Of a stretch of 64,000 nucleotides of DNA, positions 25,524-39,030 are shown piece by piece; within the stretch, counting starts at the first letter, position 1, and every line of letters begins with the position of its first letter. The translations under genes and the position numbers were made by a program. Location of the stretch: NCBI RefSeq assembly GCF_020184175.1, contig NC_065533.1, forward strand, positions 54,164,351 through 54,228,350. Direction: 5' to 3'. This DNA comes from Aphis gossypii. Taxonomy: Eukaryota > Arthropoda > Insecta > Hemiptera > Aphididae. The notes under the pieces were generated by a model. The model had not been told where the DNA came from and did no database searches. It saw nothing but the letters and a program-made list of their open reading frames with translations.

Positions 25524-26357
25524 CACAGTGTCTTCACCAATTTAGAGAATACTGAATTTCTCGGCTGGTTTATTTTGGAATAAATCGATTTATTTTTATA
25601 AGCCGGTGGTATATAAATATACACTTTTTCAAAATGTTTTGAAATTTTGGTCTGCGTATGTGTATTAAAAACTTTTTTTTTTAATAGCAACACCTATTTC
25701 GAACATTTTCGAACAATATTCGGATAGGCCTATATTTTAAAATAATTTTGATGAATCAACTATGGTTCTAAATTCAAAATTGCTGAATACGAGAGCCATG
25801 TCAATTTTAATAAATAATACATTTTTTTATTATTTTTTAAAATTTATAAAATAATTTATAATTAATTCTTATTAGTTACTTTTTGAATATTTGTACGTAT
25901 TTTTTTTATAAGTGTTTATAATTTTGAACCCATATTATGTTAATCTTGTAGATAACACTAATAAAAAAAAAATACGTACAAATTTTCAAAAAGTTACCAA
26001 TAAGAATTAATTATAAATGATTTTATAAAGTTTTGAAAATAATAAAAAAATGTATTATTATTTATTAAAATTGACATGGCTCTTATTCAGTCAATTTTGA
26101 ATTTAGAACCATAGTTGATTCATCAAAATTACTATTAAAAAAATAGGCCTATCCAAATATGGTCTTCAAAATAGGTGTTGCTATTACAAAAAAAAATTTT
26201 TTACTACTCATGTGCAGACCGGAATTTCAAAATTTTTTTAAATGTATCTAAAAATGTGTATTTATATACAATCAGCTTGTAAAAAAAAAAAATCGATTTA
26301 TTCCAAAATAATCCGGTCGAGAAATTCAGTGTTCCTTAAATTGATGAACACACTGTA
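25524..26357. mobile_element. Foldback element: 834-bp near-palindrome with ~400-bp arms
   Basis: The left arm (25524-25918) and right arm (25953-26357) are inverted copies separated by a 34-bp loop. Matching blocks in order include ACTGAATTTCTCG, TATTTTGGAATAAATCGATT, AATAGCAACACCTATTT, TTTTGATGAATCAACTATGG and TAATTAATTCTTATT. The termini are CACAGTGTCTTCACCAATTT and TACAGTGTGTTCATCAATTT. TA-rich flanks hide any duplication. There is no transposase, so this is a foldback-type MITE. Any transcript across it would form a long double-stranded hairpin. Confidence 0.85.
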
Positions 26358-28819
26358 TAATATATATTATATTATTAATAATATACTATTTTTATGTACA
26401 GTACATATTATATATTTAGGTACAATGTACATTGTACATAATATAATATATACATAAAAATAATTTGTGGAAATTGATAGGTAATGATGTGTAAACTATA
26501 AGATTAAAACATCAACATTGAAAATTCATATTTTTATTTTAAATTCAATATTATTCAACAATATTAAATTATTCATAAGGTTTGTTAATTATTCATCTAT
26601 CTACTATTATATGTAAGTCTTTTAAATAAATATTCATTAGCTTATTGAATCTAAAATAAATTGTGACTTATGAGGTGCTTTTGTGCATTATGCTTTTGTT
26701 AGTTTAGTACCAAGTACACAGTATACCTAGTGTATAGTAGGTATTAGTTATTAGTACCTACTAGGTATATTCAATAAATATTTTATTCAAACAAACATGA
26801 ATAACCTTTACAATACACAAATGAAAATAGGTACCCATATCATGTAAAATAGATGCAATTTCCTTCGTCATTGTCATTGTCATTCGTCTTTAAACTAGTT
26901 GGACAATAACAATTTTTTCGAAGAATGCTGTTCTTCTAAACAGACCATGTATAGTTTATTCATAATTCAATTTGATAATTTTGAGATGATAGTTTAATTG
27001 TCTGAATCGTATCTAGAATGTATTTGTATGTCAGTTGGAAGATACCTACGTCACATATAATATACGAATATAGTTTCAAGGATGTAGAGAACTCGAGAAA
27101 TAAAACATAATATCAGTCAGACTAATGTATTACCAATAATTTATCTGGTTTGTTTGTTGAGAAAAATAATTTTTAAAAATCAATTGTTATTGTAATGTTT
27201 TTGAAAATTAAAATTGTTGTTTTTAACATGTAGACATCACTCATCGTTGTAGGTATAATATTATGAATAATGATATATTAGTGTATTCCATAGGATGGCT
27301 AGAATACAGATGTATTCTAATGCGGTTATCATTATATAAATATTTAATTTTTTACCTAATAGATTTAAAACGCACAGTCAATACAATATACATGTAATAT
27401 TATATAAATAGATACCATATTATATGAGCTACCCGATATCCATGTAGGTATTATATGAGGGTGATTGATTAAACATTTGAGTATAAGATAAACATAATAA
27501 TGTATTTTACACTCGAATAATGAGACGTATCTCGAAACCCCGCTTACAAAATACGAATGGATAGAAATAGATATCAATAAAATAAGTACATATTTGATTG
27601 AAAATTGCATGTCTGGTATACAATATTTACTTCTCGTCTAAATTATAATATATTTACTTATTGCTAAATCATTAATCAAGATATGTTTAAATGAAGACTT
27701 CAATATCTCTTTAATAATAATTTAACTAAGTATCTACTTATTTGCCAACTATATATTATATTTATTAGAAAATATTCACTGGTATAATATTGCATGCGTC
27801 CTCACTCATATAACGTTCCTTGAACGTACTAAAGTGCTTTTCTATGTACCTACTTTGAATGGTTTTCCAGCGTTTGGACATTTTTTATTAGATTTTCGCA
27901 TATATACGCTTTAACAGTAACCAAAAACCTAGGTTGTCGGTTATTGAGGTTTATTATTGTCTAGTTGTATAGGTATGTACGGAGATTCTGAAACTAATTG
28001 TATATTATTATTTTGAACTAAACGACATACATTTTAAATTTTAAAGACTTGTTATTTAAATAAATTACAATAAAAGTATAAGTATTAATTACCCGTTCAG
28101 AATTTGGAATTTGATTTTTAAATATCGGAAAATATTCTACTTTGAAACATAAAAATAAATGTATACAGTCATTAAGAAATGAAGAAAAAAAGTTAGAACA
28201 ATTTTAGCGGTAAAAATTATGAAGTATTTTTTATAAATTATTTGTATTGTAATAATGACTTCAAACTATATAAATAAAAATATTTCTTAAAATTTTTTAT
28301 ACTTTTCTAAATCAGTTTATAATAGAATACGAAACTAAGTAGATTATCAATAATTATCGTATGACTAGTACAGTATAGGTACTTTCGAAATACATCTATA
28401 ACTATTTATGCCAAACGCTATTTAACAAACTTAGGAGTATAATATATTTTTATAGTATATAATATAATATGACTCTACATATAGAATATAGATATACCTA
28501 TATATACCTTGTACCTATGTCTCTTAATGCAGTTATTTGATTTTGGCTAAACTCTGCAGTTTGCATCATTTATGGGACACCTATTCAGCTCAGGCGCGCG
28601 TAACTATAAAATTTTTATTGGGTGGAGTATGTTTTGATTTAATAAGTAAGAGGCTTTATACACACTTAATGAAGTTTTCAGTATTAATATTAATAATATC
28701 AAGTATAAAGTGAAACTATATAACCTATTTTTTGTTGAAATCTGGATCATATAATATACCTAAAGGTTACAGTGGTTATACTGATTGTAGTATATATATT
28801 TTTTGTGGAAATATACCGT

Positions 28820-29420
28820 TGATGAGAGATGTTTCATTACCCAAAACACTCCCGCACGGACGTCACTGATTTTAATAGCCATCAGTTTCGAGTACACCGT
28901 TAAAATTTATATTAAATTATGCGTGTATTACAAATGACGGCGGGTACAATTTTAATTACTGACCGATAAATATTCGCATCTATATATTATAAAATATGCT
29001 ATAATATATTTATTAGATTTTTTTTTTTTACTCCCAAAAACCCTAAAGAATGCACAGCAAATAATTTTATATATAATTTGTACGAACCACGTCGTGGTTT
29101 TATCGTCGTCGTTGCGTATATTAAACGACTCTTTTGAGGGTGTGCGGGTGAGTCGCATATGCTACGGGCGTATGGATGGGCAGTGACGAGAGAAGCTTCT
29201 ACGCACGCGCGCCTTTATAAACGGCGGAATAAGTCACGTATAATTTCTGGAATGCCCGTAATCTACTCTTCCAAATGAAACTGGGGTGGAATGCGATGCG
29301 AAAGATGAATATTTCATAACATCACCGTGGCATAGCCGACCCGAACCGCGGCGCGTCCATTGAAATGTCGAGAATCTAATAAACCGTATATGTATATACG
29401 TGTAGTTCAAAGTCATTAAA
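28820..29420. promoter_or_regulatory. GC-richer, promoter-like island
   Basis: The island contains CGTCGTGG, CGTCGTCGTTGCG, TACGCACGCGCGCC and CCGCGGCGCG words, and a near-symmetric TTTATAAA at about 29213-29220 flanked by GCGCGCC and GGCGG, which could serve as a TATA box on either strand. A short minus-strand frame begins at 29158. No splice chain or known protein was found. An enhancer or unrecognised promoter is inferred from composition only. Confidence 0.35.
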
Positions 29421-32400
29421 CGTATATACGCGCTGTTTTCTTCGTAATGTATATACCTATATATTATATATAATATATATATATATATTTTTATATGTAT
29501 TTATATATTTCTGTCGGAAAGAAACGATACCTACCCATATTTTCATTGGGTTTTCTTGGTGATTACTAAAAGCTACCAATAAATAAATATATATATATAT
29601 ATATGATTATACTTAAAAGTATATAGGTACGTGTTATATAATAGAATTTAGTTCAGAGTTCCTAAGTCCAGAAGGTGTAATCGATTCTATAGAAATACAA
29701 AAATTCCGATCTTATAATATAAGATGTATATAATATAGTCTCATAATTTAAAATTCCACTTAAGTCACTACAAAACGTGTTTGATACTTTGATGTTTTGA
29801 ATTTTCTTAGAACAACACTATATAAAATATAGTACATTTTAATTATTTAAGTATGATACCATTATACCAACCTACGAGTGTACGTTTTCCTATTAATTTT
29901 ACCTGGCAAATGCGATGTAACAATAATAAATATGATACCTAATATTTATTTTTAACAGCATGTCTTACTTTGGTTTTATATTGATCCATAAGTGTTGATA
30001 TGATCTAGTGATACCTACTATATTGGGTCATAAAAATATCGCAATTAACAATTTCTGATATAATAAAATTTGCTTTTGATACAATATTTTACTTAAAAGT
30101 ATGTCATTATTTTTAATAAGTTTTTCAGATTTTTCCGAATCTTACAAAAAATATTAAAAGCTGTGAGTGTGTAAACCCCACAACCGAGGTTAGGTTAGAG
30201 TTGCTAGAGTTCTGCCTCAGGATAAAAAATAAATCGGTATTGCTCTGTCAATGTTATCAAAATTTGAACTTCATGTGCATACAAAAAGAAAATTGTGCTT
30301 GTATATTATCATGTAGCTTTCCATATAAGAACACATTGTGTATTTGGACAAAAATATCAATTTTTATTTCCTGAAATGTATATGAATGGTAACATTGAAG
30401 ATTGAACCACAGTCATTAATTATAATGGGCTTAAATATGAAGATTTGGAATCTATCTTTTAAAATATAATTGCTACATACAAAACTTAGGAAATATCCAA
30501 GGAGTTTACTCTGTCTACTATTGCGATTATCAAAGTACCAATAGACTTAAAAAGATAAAAAGATTAGTTAAAAAGATTCAATGTTAAAATGACAAAAAGG
30601 TATTATAAAATGTAAGTGACAATAATCAGGCGAGTACAACATTATAACTTTCTTGTTGGTAGTTAAATTCATAAAATACAAGCTGTTTTGATTATGGTCA
30701 ATGAAAATCTTACATTCATACAAAATACCTTATTTAAACATGAATACAACTGATTCGCTTGATAATTATTTATCATTGCTGAATGGTGTCACGGATGACT
30801 AATTGGTTAAGTCAGAAATCTATTGATCTGTATTAACCATGTTCTTAAAAGGAAACCTTCCAAAAACAAGCCCACATTCACTCTTGTACTCCTTGTCATT
30901 CAGTAACAGTTTTGCGTATTTTTGATCGCTATTTTAACTAGTATCAATTGCTATGGAACCTACCAAGTAAACAAAACTAGCAAATAACTCAGATAACATA
31001 AACTCATTAACTATCACAAAGATCAAAGGCACCCAAGCGGTTTGAATAGCTTTTATCTAAATTAATGGTTGACCTAAGCTGATTTAACTGATGGATAGCG
31101 TAGGAATTATATTAAACGACTTTGGTACTGTAGGTTTATTATCGCCCCTGTACCCTAAGTAATAACTACGACAACAAATAGCACATACATGTTATAATTT
31201 ATAATTTATTTTTTTATTAAATACTACTAACATTAATAAATAAATTATATAATAAAACAAATTTAAAAAACAGTATTTAGGTAATAATAATAACAATAAT
31301 TTTACGTATCTATATATATATATATTTATATAAAATTAAAATTAAGACTGAGAACAAAATGTATTTTAAAAGAATCTTTATCATTAAGAATTCATCATCT
31401 AGTAAATTCCGACATGTAAGATAAAAATAGACGTTAAAAAGTATAGTCGTTGAAAATTCCTATCTGTTCCTCGGCGTTTTTTATTGCCTCGTTTGGCCAA
31501 ACCCCATATTCTCTTTACATTTAGTGTATAATGTGGTCTACAATTCACGAATCCACGAAATTGTATTTTATGATTAAAATAAAATCCTTCTAGTAGTTAA
31601 AAATTACATTAGGTTATTGTTAGTTATACATGATATTATATCGATAATATGGGCTATGTCAAACCTGCAGTAGCCAATTACAAGGCCAATTACTGTATAT
31701 ATTGAAAAAAAAATTTAAAAATGTCTTGTCATTCCTAAATTATTGACCGGTTAATATTAAAAAAGATCACACATTTAGGTTAATTAGAATGTTTATTAAT
31801 AATATGGACCAAAACGTCTCAATTCCACTAAATAATAAAAAATAGCTACTAATTTTGTATTTTATAAGTACATATATTTATATTCATCATTATATAAGAT
31901 AACTATTACATGTATTTAATTAATAACCACCGAAGTGATGACTTGGGTATTTAAACGGGTATAAAGAATGTTTTAATCACAATAACTACATTAAATTATG
32001 GATTACTATCTATTTTTTTTCCATCCTTACTTTAAAGCACAAAATATCCAATCGTCCAATGTGACAAAATTGGAATTAAATTTTATTAAATATTTAGTTT
32101 AGTTTAGTATGATGTAACATAACTTGGAAGACACATTTTGTTATTATTTTTCTCAGTGATAAAGAAAGTTGAGTTAATTTATAAAGGGCTAATTCAAAGG
32201 TATAAAATTATAAATATTAGTATGTAAGACGTTTAATTTATTGAGCTTGTTTAATATATTTATGATACTTAAAATTATTTTTTTACTCTTTGAAAGAAAA
32301 ATAAACTTATAAATTGTGTAAAATAGATTATTAAGGTTTATTTTATCGATTTTCTCAATATTTAATTTTTTTTTCATATTTCATAAAAGCTGTTTCTAAA

Positions 32401-34097
32401 CATAATATATTTATGAAAAATATTATTTTTTGTATGACCCATCATTTAATATAGATTTTCAACATAGATTTTTACAAGAAATTAGAAAGCAATTCAAAGT
32501 TGAAAAACCCGCAAAACATAAAAAGAAAGTACACAAGAGTTAAGTTTAAAAACTTAAAATTATATGATCAATAGTCATTAGACACAAGTACACTTTTGAT
32601 ACTATAAGATAAGCATTATAAATACAAAAGTTTAAAGTTGAATACTGTCTCGAGCAGTCGGGCACGTATTTATTGTTAATCACAAAGTGTTTATACGCGT
32701 TGATATGATGGATGCCTTTGCCTAAATAATAAAATAACACGTACTTATCAAAATATTACATTTACATTTCCATGTATAAATTAAAATATAAAATGTACTG
32801 AATCATAACAACAGCATATTTTACTTCTTATAAATGATAATTTACCTAAAACATTTGTCTATATAATTATTGGCTATTATACTAAACAAACTTAAGTCTA
32901 TATAGATACCCACTCTAATACAGAATTTTTCACGTAATTTAATTTATTTATTCTTTTATATATAAATAATTGATTTTATTCTAGATCCCTTTTTTTATTA
33001 CTATGAAAGCATTACCTACGTTGTTCAATCTAATTGCTTTCATTTTTTCGATATGATTGAATATGAGGGTTTTGAGGACTATTGTTATCCCTATAAATTG
33101 CAGTTTTTTATACTGCTAATTTGTTTGAAGTGCAAAATTAATTTTTGCACCTTTTGAAATAAATGATTTTTATTTTTTTGGTTTTTATTATTAATAATAA
33201 ATATTATTGTTGTCTTGAGCGTTTTAAGAGAATAAAAGCATTATAATAGTTCATACAGTTATTATATACATATATATATTGATAAATATTCCTTTTTACT
33301 TGATTATAACGTATTTTCGTAATAATCATAAATAACGCGTAGATCTTTAGATTATTTTTCTCAATTTAATTTGTTGTATTGTACAGGCTTTAAAATGCAT
33401 TATCAATAAAGAGAAATGGTTCAGACTAAGATGTGTTTTTGAAATATTATATAGAAATTAATTTCATTCAAAAATAAACTGCCAACTTTATAAAGATTAA
33501 GAATTTGTCCCGTTTAGGACTTTGAACTATTTTCTGAACTAAAAAACTTGTATTTATGGAAGATCTCAAAAATTTGCATTTATAGACTGCATGTGTATCA
33601 TACATATAGAGATATTATATAATTATTTTTGGACATGTATTTAGATAAAAGAATTAACATATTTGAATTTTAAAAAGGTAATTTTTAAATTAATAAATGA
33701 ACGAATTACATTTTTTTCAAACAATTTTATGCATCATTATAGTTCCAAAGCCCACCGACATTAATTTTATAATAATTTGATTTATTCTTAAAATTTACAT
33801 ACATTAAAAAAAAAAATAATTTTAATGGCTGTCGATCGTGGACATTAGTTATATGAGCAAAATATAATATAGTTTATGGTACAGAAATTTGTCACTAGAA
33901 TAATGGCTTAAAATAATTGATTTTATTATTACTTTGACATGTTTTTATCGTCATTTCTCTTTAGTTGTTAATGTGAAAAACGCGCCAGGTATAACCATGG
34001 TTACTACAGTAATGCATGTCCGACTATTACTACGGAGTATATATATAACCATAGTTACTACAAAAATTCGAGTCTAACAGAGTACCACAGATAATAT

Positions 34098-34141
<44 letters not shown>

Positions 34142-35130
34142 AGTATTATTTTTTGTTCTATATAATAATAGGGGACGATTTTGTCTTCAAAACTCAAAAA
34201 AATAATGATATTTTTTCACCCGTTCGTTTTATTATTTTTCTTTATTGGTATATTATGTCGTTCACATTCGCTGACCTAATATATTATATTTTTATTCCTA
34301 TACAATCGTATCGTGTGATCTAAAAAAAAATATATTGCTGCGCTTAAATTATTTTTAAAATTCCTTATTTAAATTATTTCAATCTAGACACTTGTAATTA
34401 CGCATATTGATAAGATAGATTATTACTCAAAGTTTTAATGATATGTATGTTTAGTTTTAGCTAAACTTAATTTAAACGCTCGGGACAGAACTTGCAGACA
34501 GTCAATAAGAAAATTAACTACGTTTATGATAAATGCGCGTATACATCCGTGTACAGTTGAGAATTATCTTTATACGACTATGTAATTAGTGTAGAGTAAA
34601 GTTACAGTATAAAATTATACATGCACTACAGTATCTGTTTAATTTAAATTTCAAAACTTGTAATTTTCTAAAAGATCACCAATAATTAATAAATTATGTA
34701 CAAATATTATAAATGAAAAAAAATTTTTATTAATATTTTTAATATTCGTCCCTTTGCTAACTTAAAACTTTATATTTAGGCACGTAAGGTACCAAATATT
34801 TCATGTTTTACAAATTCAACTATATCATAATATACAACGTTATATTAGTATTAATATTACTGATAAAAAAATGAGTATACCTATGTGGACAATTTTTTTA
34901 AAAGAATTCAGCTATTCTGTACTTTCAATTTAAAATCAAAATTTTTTTTTTTGTCATAAGTCTATAAGACTATATTTATATACCAACTGTAGTCAGCAAA
35001 TAAATCGATCTTAAATTTGTTCGTTCTCATTTATATCTGTAGCATTAATTCAATGTTTACTCAACATAATTGGACCATCAGCAATCACAGACATTAAATA
35101 ATTTACGAAACATATACTCAAATTGTGTCA
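29420..35130. other. Gene-poor intergenic DNA
   Basis: No supported gene. A TA microsatellite of about 18 units lies at 34101-34138. Two copies of TATAACCATRGTTACTACA about 65 bp apart (33990-34065) are the only local repeat noticed besides the degraded coding-like stretch near 30730-30980. Confidence 0.55.
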
Positions 35131-35720
35131 ATTAAATATTGACGAGGTACCTCAATACCCGAATAGGCTTACCGTGACGCTATGATTTTTGGAAGGAAGA
35201 GAGTGGTGATATCACATAATATTATTATTAAAACGTCACATGCAAACCAATAATATGGCTCGTAATATAGATGACATGCGAACTTGCTTTACTGCCGGGT
35301 CGCGCACCACCGAGTTTAGCGGGTAGTTTTTTTTCTGTTGATTGATGGGCGTCGGCCGAACTTTTCCGACGACAATCGCCGCCGCTACGGGACCTCCGCA
35401 GTACAGCGAGTGATTAATTGCGAAAACATAATTTATATATTTTATATGTGTGTGTGTGTGTTGCATGTATACTTGTGAGGACATATTATATTGTTCACCC
35501 CGCGGGTATACGTGACTTTGGACGACAAAAATGGCTCCCTCCGGACTGGCGGCAGCGTATTGTTTTTTAAGCAGACAAACGATGCAAGGATTTTGTGGGT
35601 GTATAGGGGTAGGTATGGTGAGGATGGTTGACGGGTGTTTCACCAGGATAGAATATATATGTTATTATATACGGTAAGCCCACCCTGCAGATGAGAGACG
35701 ACAGCTGCCAGTAGAGGAGT
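35130..35720. promoter_or_regulatory. GC-richer island of unknown role
   Basis: Composition rises sharply (GGGCGTCGGCCGAAC, CGCCGCCGCTACGGG, CCCCGCGGGTATACG, CCTCCGGACTGGCGG). A 135-codon frame on the - strand (35643-35236) crosses a TG microsatellite and has no recognisable domain. I prefer a regulatory or unassigned promoter island over a gene. Confidence 0.35.
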
Positions 35721-38490
35721 ACATTTAAGTATGTATATATATAATATATATATATTTATAACAACCTGTATATTATATTATACGCGGGCTACATGCAAGG
35801 TTTTCGTGATATTCTGTTTTTGACATAATATATTAATAAACACCCACGTGTATATATATATATAGATACACGCGCGCGTGTGTGTGTGTTAAGTGTCATT
35901 GGGTACTGGTACATTTACCTGTTTCATTTTATGAAATAACGACCAACCGTATTAATACACAGAATATAGTATAGGAAGGTAATATTATATTGACGACCAG
36001 CATCGAATTGAATGGTGACAGCTGACAAGTGACAACGGTTTGCGCACAATTTGGATATTTTACTTGAAATTTAATAAACACTGTTGGCACACACACTTAT
36101 AAAAAGAATATATGCACATTTGTGCGCATTTTGAAATAATTATTCTTATTTAAAAAACATATTGAAACTACATTCACGTAAAAAAATAATACTTCAGTAA
36201 ATCATTTTTAATATTGTTTAGACAAATATGAACTGTATTTGTTATGTTGAATATACCGAGGTGGCGAGGTCCGAGTCTGATTGCAATGGAAAACAACGTT
36301 CCATAGTGCAACCACGATTAATTCAACGGCGAGAATCCGGGCTTTACAAATCTATGAACAAATGCAAATACTAATTAGGTACCAGGTTAAAAATCAGAAA
36401 CATATTACCAATTTTTTGTTACAGAAATAATCAAAACTACCACATTTAAATCACTTAAATTACAATTACCCTCTCAATACAAATATGTAATTGAAAAAAA
36501 ATGAAAATTAATATTTATCACATTTCTGTGATTAGGGGGGGGGGATATCTGAAAACTTCGGTGTACTATTGCAATATTTGATAGGAATTTATGGCTGCAC
36601 CACTATATTCAAACTTCAAAGGATACCCTACATTGGATACACTTATATTACCTAAATCTAAACTAAATACGCTTATGCATGTATATAAATGTAATGCATT
36701 ATAATTCACAAAATAATAATATTAAAACTCTACGCACAGCAGGCTACGCATGCCATCATTTTACTAAGGTTTCATTGAGATTTTTCGAAAACTATAGCCA
36801 TATCATAATATGAAGATACAATAAACCCTAAATAATAAATAAAATACACAGAGGGAAATGAAACTTTCCATTCCTGCCCTGAGCTTGTGAATTATAAAGT
36901 TGACTTTGTGTATCCTACTTTGACCGCATATCGTCCACCGGAGAAGGTCCTCAAACTGGAGGTGATTAAAATTCGTTTAGTCATTGTATAACACTATGTA
37001 TTTTGCATGTACTCGTATAATATTGTAATACAATTTCGTAAACAGTACGACGGCGCAAAAACGATAGGTATTAGCCAGTAAATGTACTAAATCTGAAATA
37101 TTTAATTTGAAATTGTTCAATTAAAACGTTTCAATGAAATCATAAAATATGTAAAAAATATTATTTTTTATATCCTGATATGGATAGATAGTTTGTATTG
37201 ATTAGTAATTAATGATTATAATTTATAACAGACATTAATAATGAATAAATTATCAATGTTGATAGCTGCGGAGTTCCATAATTCATGAATTACCTTTTTA
37301 ACTGTTATAAGTTATAAGTTATACCTTATAAGTTTATAACTAGGTATATCAGTTATTATATAAATTTAACATTGGTGAAAATTAAGTAAAATTATTTGCA
37401 AAAGGGAAACTAACAAATTTAAATATAATATAAAAACAAACCATACCACGTAAAATATCATAAAAAAAATGTTTCATTTTCCTCAAAAAAACGTTGTATT
37501 ATAACATTTATTATTAATATTAACATTATTAATACTATATAATTTTTTCCTTTTTAACTAATAAATTTTGAAAATTAAGAAAACTTGGAAAGTTTTTGTT
37601 AAAAATTGTTGGCATTTATGTTTAAATACCTTTAACTAATCTCTATATTGAATAATAATCAAAAGTTTAAGTACTCCAATATAAGAATCAATCACAACCT
37701 TCATGGTGATTAGTGGTAAGATTTCCTACATAATTTAATTTATTTTTATAGTATCTATGATATGTGGCCCTGAATCGTGATTAGAATTTATACTAACTGT
37801 TCATAAAAAATAATTAATAGTTTTTTCTTAATAAAAATATTTAATTATTTAATTATTTTTTTAAAATTTTAAACTTACTTATCATGATTTTTTATAATTT
37901 GTAAATTTAAAATACCAAAATTATTTTTTATTACATTTCGGGCGATTAGAACATTTTTTTTTTTTAAGAAAGGGGCTAAGATTCTTAATTGTATTACTTA
38001 TTTGTTATGTCTTTTGCCTTTTGGAGCCAAATAATAACGTTAATATTTGTAATTTGTATAAATGCATTTAATTATTGAGTATTAACAAATTTTTCCTTGT
38101 TAGTAAACTAGGTATCTGTGTCATTAATAATAAATAATTATTATTAACTTATAAAACTAGTATCATTTTATAAAATAGATAATATTATGATTTGAAATAA
38201 TTATCAAACCATAAAAAATATAATATAATTATAAATTATAAAATATAAAATGTCTTCAAATATTATTCAGAGGTCAGCTGTTTTATTATTTCTGAATTTC
38301 CGATGGAAGATTTGATGTCATGAAATGGATAAAATAGATGTTTATTTCATGAAATTAAGTTTGAATAATATAGTATGAATATGATGGATATTCATTTCAT
38401 AAAAAATACGATTACATTAGTTGGTGCTGCCAATTATAGATATTGTGAATAGTCTTAACCATTCTTTGTCCAACTTTTTAATTTACACAA
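35720..38490. other. Intergenic DNA without recognised genes
   Basis: Nothing coding is supported. Simple repeats include TG/CG runs near 35866-35890 and a G10 run at 36535-36544. A somewhat GC-richer patch lies at 36255-36345. Confidence 0.5.
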
Positions 38491-38759
38491 CCATAATGTT
38501 TTAAAATTGTGTGCGCAAATGGCAAATGGTCTATTCAATTTCAGAAAAATATCCGAAACGCTCTCAAACAATTATTAGTTATATCGAATCTCCACGACGT
38601 GACGAAAAATGAAGATGGACTTTATGTGGGTAGCTTAATAATTGACACGCAAATTGACTTTTCCTCGGAAATACGCGTTGTAATAAAAATAACGAGATCG
38701 AAAACTCTGCGTGAATAGGTACTTATACATACGTGTACAGTTGTGTATGTGTGTGAACT

Positions 38760-39030
38760 CGTTTAATTTTGTAACGATTGCACGTCCATCAACTAAATAT
38801 ATATATATAGGTATCATTCTAGATAAAAGGTTAACATATGGCCAAACACTACTAAACAAAAACTCAAACAATTCAACTCTCGTTTCCATCTATTTTGGCC
38901 TTTACTAAAATCTAACACGAGTCTTCAAAATAAATTACGTATATACAAATCATTAGTTAATCATTAGAAAAGTATGGTCATATGACATTCAAATTTAGGG
39001 CTATGGTAAGCCCAGAAAGCCACGAACATA
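38760..39030 (+). pseudogene. Degraded LINE (jockey-like) reverse-transcriptase fragment
   Basis: The frame at 38760-38908 reads ...RPSTKYIYIGIILDKRL, matching the YLGI.LDKRLTW block that follows the RT catalytic core in jockey-type LINEs. In another frame the same strand continues LKSNTSLQNKLRIYKSLV (from 38905), the family's next block (SKLSLKNKLLIYKSIIKP), and then fragments like VWSYDIQI and GYGKP. Stops and frame changes show it is a dead copy. Its ends were not located. Confidence 0.7.

Larger units (their letters stand above)
22400..28800. other. Gene-poor intergenic DNA
   Basis: No supported gene. The region contains the tandem duplication at 23083-23650, a pair of related GC-richer words at 23895-24340, and the large inverted repeat at 25524-26357. 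The 339-bp open frame at 24904-25242 has no domain signature and starts only with TTG. Confidence 0.55.

Noticed and set aside
35236..35643. 135-codon frame on the - strand
   Set aside because: Crosses a TG microsatellite (HTHTHIK), lacks a domain or splice context; a GC-rich island explains its length.
38509..38718. 69-codon + strand frame just before the RT remnant
   Set aside because: Could be an upstream piece of the LINE, but no RT block is recognisable and the intervening 40 bp do not connect the frames.
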